From Cochliopodium minus (Eukaryota; Discosea; Himatismenida; Cochliopodiidae): 12,884 bases of DNA. Shown here in pieces: positions 9,048-12,884 of the stretch. The translations under genes were made by a program, and so were the position numbers. The notes under the pieces are model-generated. The model was not told where the DNA came from, ran no database searches, and saw only the letters and a program-made list of their open reading frames with translations. The stretch is from assembly GCA_024220525.1 (NCBI GenBank), contig JAMYWO010000021.1, forward strand, positions 1 to 12,884. Reading direction: 5' to 3'. Position 1 is the stretch's first letter, and each line of letters starts with the position of its first letter.

Positions 9048-10771
9048 ATGTTGAAAGAAAAATTTCTTTATCAACAAAAAATTCTTTTGACAATTGGAAT
9101 CAGTGATTATAATTCTATCAAATCAAATCAGTTGAGGAATACATCAGTTCAAGATAGTGTATCCATCTCCAAATTGTTTCATCATTTCAAACAAAAACAA
9201 TTATTGGAAAATAGAGCAACAAAGGAGAGGATAACCAAAATAATAAAAGGCATATCAGAAAAATATAGGAGAAAGAGAAATGAAAGAAAAGAGAATGGAG
9301 ATAAGAACAAAGAAAGGGAAGAGAATGCAATGAATTTGTTGTTGATTTATTTTTCAGGGTTTGTTTTTGTTGATGATAAGGATAAACAAGATTCTCTTTT
9401 TATTTGTCCTTGGGATTTTGAAGAGGAACAAAAAATGGAAACATCAATCAGTTTGAAAGAAATAGAAGGGATAATTTCTCAACAAGAAAATTTTCATTGT
9501 TTGTTTATTTTGGATTCTCATTTTTCGTCTCCTTTATCCTTTGAAAAATACATTCAACCAAAAGATATTCAATTTGAGAAAAATTGTTTCAATGTAAAAT
9601 CCATTTTCTATGATATTGGTTATATACAATCCCTTTCTCTTTAATTAGATCTGATTAATAAATATAACAAATAATTTAAATATAATAATTTCTTGGCCAG
9701 ATTTACATCTACGAGAAATTGGCACCAGAGTCTGTCAAATTAAAGAATCAAGAAAGGGGATTGTTTCTTGATTTTTTCGAAGAAGTATTGAAAGAATCTA
9801 AAGTTCTGTTGACTCCTCAATTGATTGAATCCAAATTTATTTACAAGTTAGACCTCAAAAAAATTGTATCAAAAGTGTTCTGTTTGAGCTTGGGAAACAA
9901 GAATTCAACACCTCTCATTTCCATTTTTGAATTTCATTATAAAATCAATCAGAGTGAACTGAAAGTCTTCATTGATCAAAAAATAATGTTTCAAAGTTCT
10001 ATTCATCATGAAAACCAAAAAAAGTATAAAATGAAGAGTGAAAAAAGAGATGTTCAACCAAAAAACAAAAATTTTAATAAAAATATTATTTTTTTTGAAG
10101 AAGATAAATATGAAATAGATGGCAAAGAGTTTGGAATTATTTTGGACAGTTTATCCTATTTGGGTCTTGAGAAATTCAAGAATATTTTCAAAACACACGG
10201 ACTTACTTCCATAAAGAATTTGGAAAAAATAGATCCAAAGTTGATGAAAACAATTGGCCTCTACCAAAAAGACTTTAAAAATATCATCGACGAATATTTT
10301 GTTAGAGTTAGAGTGAAGAATGGAAAGATATTCAGATACACTGGACATCTTTCTTATGACAAAAATCTTTATGTAGAAATTGTTGATCATGATTTTGTCA
10401 ACTTTGAGTTTGTAAAAGTTAAGTTTGTCAACCAAAATCCGAAAGTGAAAGAAGGTTTGATGAAAGAAAAATTATTAAACCCAAGAGATTTAGTAAGATT
10501 AGGTAATATTTAAATAATTAACACTCAAAAAACTTTTTATTTTTATTTTTATTTATTTTTGAAAATAGCAAAACCAAAATACAAGAATTATCTTTTCTTG
10601 GAAAAAATTTTGCCTTTGAAAGAAGAAAACTATGAAGAATACAAAAAATTTGTTTGTGCAGGAATAATAAATGAAGAGATTTTCAAAGAAGTTCTCTTTT
10701 CTCAACTTTTCTATCATATTTCTCTCCAAGAAAAAACAATTGAAAAACTGAAAGCTTTGCGATTACCTTAA
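9048..10771 (+). CDS. Pseudo-caspase (C14-like fold) plus SAM domain protein, tandem copy A
   Basis: Exons 9048-9593, 9701-10502, 10569-10771; 516 aa to the first stop. The N-terminal 190 residues follow the caspase/metacaspase p20 pattern: ILLTIGISDYNS (12-23), LRNTSVQDSVSISKLF, LLENRATKERITKII, NLLLIYFSG (96-104), LFICPWDF, ISLKEIEGII and CLFILDSHFSS (151-161). In active members the strands end in SGHG and DSCHSG; here they read SGFV and DSHFSS, so the catalytic His is Phe105 and the Cys is His158. EKLAPESVKLKNQERGLFLDFFEEVL after the intron fits the start of a p10-like part. A SAM domain lies at about 330-384 (LSYLGLEKFKNIF, GLTSIKNLEKIDPKLMKTIGL, FKNIIDEY); SAM domains often oligomerise. 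The rest, VKNGKIFRYTGHLSYDKNLY onward, is not recognised. ATG 9048 is chosen because copy B starts at the same point. The fold call is from motifs only. Confidence 0.75.
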
Positions 10772-11270
10772 AAAATGGAAACATTTCATGAGAAATCAGC
10801 TCATATTGAAAGAGAGAATGATGAAAAATTATTTTTTTTCTCCTGGAATTGACAGCACCAAATTTTTATCAAATCTTCATTTTATGTTTGTTGACAAGGT
10901 TCTGACAAAGAGAGCTTTGGAAGGAGTCAACCAAATTCTCCTTTTTCTTTACGATGAAGGGAAAGGAATAAATGGAGTAAAGGGAGAGTTCAAAGTTCTT
11001 TCAATTGTGAAATATAGCTGGGGATATGTTATCGAAACTAAAGTGCATGTATTTCTCGTTTTCAAATATCTTCATGGTAATTTCGGGTTTAAACAATTTG
11101 AAAAAATGGAGATTGATATTTTGAAATGGAGGGAGCTGTCCAAAGGATCTTCCTATTCTTGTATTACAATTCACTGCAATGTAACTTGCCTTACTGTTGG
11201 TGATAGGTGTTGTTTTGTTGTTACTAAAACATCTCCAATGTCTTTTCTTACAAGAATTATTTTTTATTGA
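10752..11270 (+). CDS. Out-of-phase C-terminal continuation of copy A, or separate small gene
   Basis: An open frame, +1 relative to copy A, runs from after a TGA at 10749-10751 to TGA at 11268-11270. If translated alone it would start at ATG 10788 (160 aa), only 16 bp behind the stop of copy A, too little room for an end and a new promoter. The overlapping part reads as a natural extension (CDYLKKWKHFMRNQ after copy A's EKTIEKLKAL), and no GT donor exists nearby that would fix the phase by splicing. I therefore favour one longer ancestral protein of about 680 aa, broken by one base here by mutation, by sequencing error, or bridged by +1 frameshifting at CCT-TAA. The protein is rich in aromatic and beta-prone residues with several Cys near the end; no family is recognised. 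Confidence 0.5.
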   Translation, partial: KLCDYLKKWKHFMRNQLILKERMMKNYFFSPGIDSTKFLSNLHFMFVDKVLTKRALEGVNQILLFLYDEGKGINGVKGEFKVLSIVKYSWGYVIETKVHVFLVFKYLHGNFGFKQFEKMEIDILKWRELSKGSSYSCITIHCNVTCLTVGDRCCFVVTKTSPMSFLTRIIFY

Positions 11271-11314
11271 TTCTTTTTTCTTGTCTCATTTTTTTTTTTT
11301 GAAAATTAAAAAAA

Positions 11315-12884
11315 ATGTTGAAAGAAAAATTTCTTTATCAACAAAAAATTCTTTTGACAATTGGAATCAGTGATTATAATTCTATCAAATCAAATCAGTT
11401 GAGGAATACATCAGTTCAAGATAGTGTATCCATCTCCAAATTGTTTCATCATTTCAAACAAAAACAATTATTGGAAAATAGAGCAACAAAGGAGAGGATA
11501 ACCAAAATAATAAAAGGCATATCAGAAAAATATAGGAGAAAGAGAAATGAAAGAAAAGAGAATGGAGATAAGAACAAAGAAAGGGAAGAGAATGCAATGA
11601 ATTTGTTGTTGATTTATTTTTCAGGGTTTGTTTTTGTTGATGATAAGGATAAACAAGATTCTCTTTTTATTTGTCCTTGGGATTTTGAAGAGGAACAAAT
11701 AATGGAAACATCAATCAGTTTGAAGGAAATAGAAGGGATAATTTCTCAACAAGAAAATTTTCATTGTTTGTTTATTTTGGATTCTCATTTTTCTTCTCCT
11801 TTATCCTTTTAAAAATACATTCAACCAAAAGATATTCAATTCGAGAAAGATTGTTTCACACTAATTTATTTTTTCATTGTATCCTTTAGAAAATAATCAC
11901 TTTACAGGTATTATTGTTTGAGAAAATGATGAAAGATTTAGTGAATCTTGAACATCAACAAAAAGGGTTATTTATAAATTTTTTGTGGGAATTTTGAATG
12001 ATTCAAAAGCTTTTTTAACTCCTCAATCCAATGCATCGAGAATTGGAAATAAAAAAGATCTTAGGAAAATTTCATCAAAAATAAATTGTCTTAACTTGGA
12101 AAATCAAGATTCAATACCGCTTATTTCTATAACTGAATCAAATATTCTTGTAAAAAATAGTGAACTGAAAGAATTGATAGATCCAAACTTATCACTACCT
12201 TTAGAGTAAAATCTAAAAAAGACATTCAAAATAAAAAAAATAATAGAAATAACAAAAAGGAAGATATTAGTTTGTTAGATAACTCAATTAATAATTTAAA
12301 ATATGATATTTAAGAAAAAATGAAGAAATCATTCCGGAAAGTTTATCTTATTTGGGTACTGGGAAGTTCAAGAATATTTTCAAAACTCACGGCCTCACCA
12401 CAATCAAGAATTTGGGAAATATTGATCCAAACATTCTGAACGAATATTTTGTTAGAATTTTGATGAAGAATGGGAAGATATTCAGATACACTGGACATCT
12501 TTCTTATGACAAAAATCTTTATGTAGAAATTGTTGATCATGATTCTGTCAACTTTGAGTTCGTAAAAGTTAAATTTGTCAATCAAAATCCAAAAGTAAAA
12601 GAAAGTTTGATGAAAGACAATTTTTTGAATCCAAGAGATTTAGTAAGATTAGGTAATATTTAAATAATTAACACCCAAAAAACTTTTTTTTATTTTTGTT
12701 TTTTTGAAATTAGCAAAACCAAAATACAAGAATTATCTTTTCTTGCAAAAAGTTTTTCCTTTGAAAGAGGGAAACTATGAAGAATACAAAAAATTTGTTT
12801 GTGCAGAAATAATAAATGAAGAGATTTTCAAAGAAGTTCTCTTTTCTCAACTTTTCTATCATATTTCTCTCCAAGAAAAAACAA
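11315..12884 (+). pseudogene. Tandem copy B of the pseudo-caspase/SAM gene, decaying
   Basis: The ATG at 11315 starts a frame identical to copy A for 385 bases. It then ends at a TAA (11810-11812) where copy A has GAA. Further lesions against copy A: the first intron's GT donor is missing after TTGTTTCAC (around 11860); a frameshift near 11975-11990 in a T-run; TGA at 11995-11997; TAA at 12207-12209; another stop and phase change near 12303-12320; an in-frame 42-bp deletion removing the end of the SAM domain (KIDPKLMKT to NIIDEY in A becomes NIDPNILNEY). Intact again are the SAM start (LSYLGTGKFKNIFKTHGLT), the KNGKIFRYTGHLSY block, the second intron (12653-12713) and exon 3 up to the window edge. 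A 165-aa caspase-like fragment could still be made. Confidence 0.85.

Larger units (their letters stand above)
9048..12884 (+). repeat. Head-to-tail tandem duplication, unit about 2.27 kb
   Basis: Unit A begins at 9048 and unit B at 11315, 2267 bp later, with 44 bp between the last stop of unit A (11270) and the ATG of unit B. Identity is very uneven. 9048-9432 equals 11315-11699 base for base. The next 160 bp carry a handful of changes. The middle (9594-10140 against about 11860-12350) aligns only by protein similarity. 10290-10739 against 12440-12884 is again highly similar, including the intron, and the last 80 bases or so are identical. Unit B continues beyond the window. Confidence 0.9.

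Noticed and set aside
11985-12209. Copy B middle open frame as an independent gene
   Set aside because: Its protein aligns with residues of copy A (KESKVLLTPQ against NDSKAFLTPQ, TPLISI against IPLISI), so it is a frame-shifted piece of the pseudogene.
9048-12884. Mobile element as the cause of the duplication
   Set aside because: I see no terminal inverted repeats, target-site duplications, transposase or reverse transcriptase. A tandem gene duplication explains the pattern.
1-12884. tRNA, rRNA or CRISPR features
   Set aside because: No cloverleaf with a GGTTCRA-type box, no rRNA-like G/C-rich conserved stretch, and no regularly spaced direct repeats other than A/T microsatellites were seen.

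Overview
The window is a stretch of a very AT-rich, compact genome of a unicellular eukaryote (a protist). Four things point there: genes broken by short AT-rich spliceosomal introns (46 to 291 bp), eukaryote-only gene families (TBC Rab-GAP, WDR55, RPS15A with a eukaryotic C-terminus), no operons or Shine-Dalgarno sites, and start codons preceded by A-runs. TAA, TAG and TGA all end genes, so the standard code fits. I cannot name the lineage from sequence alone.

Layout, left to right. (1) The 5' end of an unidentified minus-strand gene (1-131), then a 645-bp AT-rich gap with one perfect hairpin. (2) A six-exon plus-strand TBC-domain Rab-GAP (777-3146) with both catalytic fingers and a long low-complexity tail. 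(3) An 850-bp region with at most one small hypothetical minus-strand gene (3281-3571). (4) Two-exon ribosomal protein uS8/RPS15A (3997-4641). (5) Six-exon minus-strand WDR55-like WD40 protein (6974 down to 4886) with an A/T hexamer array in one intron. (6) Only 36 bp upstream of it, divergently oriented, a five-exon class I glutamine amidotransferase-like enzyme of the gamma-glutamyl peptidase type (7011-8187). (7) A small minus-strand four-TM membrane protein with a di-lysine C-terminus (8935 down to 8263). (8) A head-to-tail tandem pair of an unusual gene (9048 to the window end).

The tandem pair is the most striking part. Copy A encodes a caspase/C14-like fold followed by a SAM domain and an unrecognised C-terminal part. 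Both positions of the catalytic His/Cys dyad are replaced, so it looks like a pseudo-caspase. A second reading frame of about 170 codons continues directly behind its stop codon, one base out of phase. Copy B has the same first 385 coding bases without a single change. It then carries a nonsense codon, a lost splice donor, frameshifts and a deletion in the SAM domain, yet it becomes nearly identical to copy A again at the 3' end. This mosaic pattern suggests gene conversion between a living and a decaying copy.

The housekeeping genes share a theme of ribosome production (RPS15A, WDR55), but apart from the 36-bp shared promoter region of WDR55 and the amidotransferase there is no sign of functional clustering. 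All splice models come from reading frame, phase, GT/AG borders and family alignment from memory. No search or computation was run.
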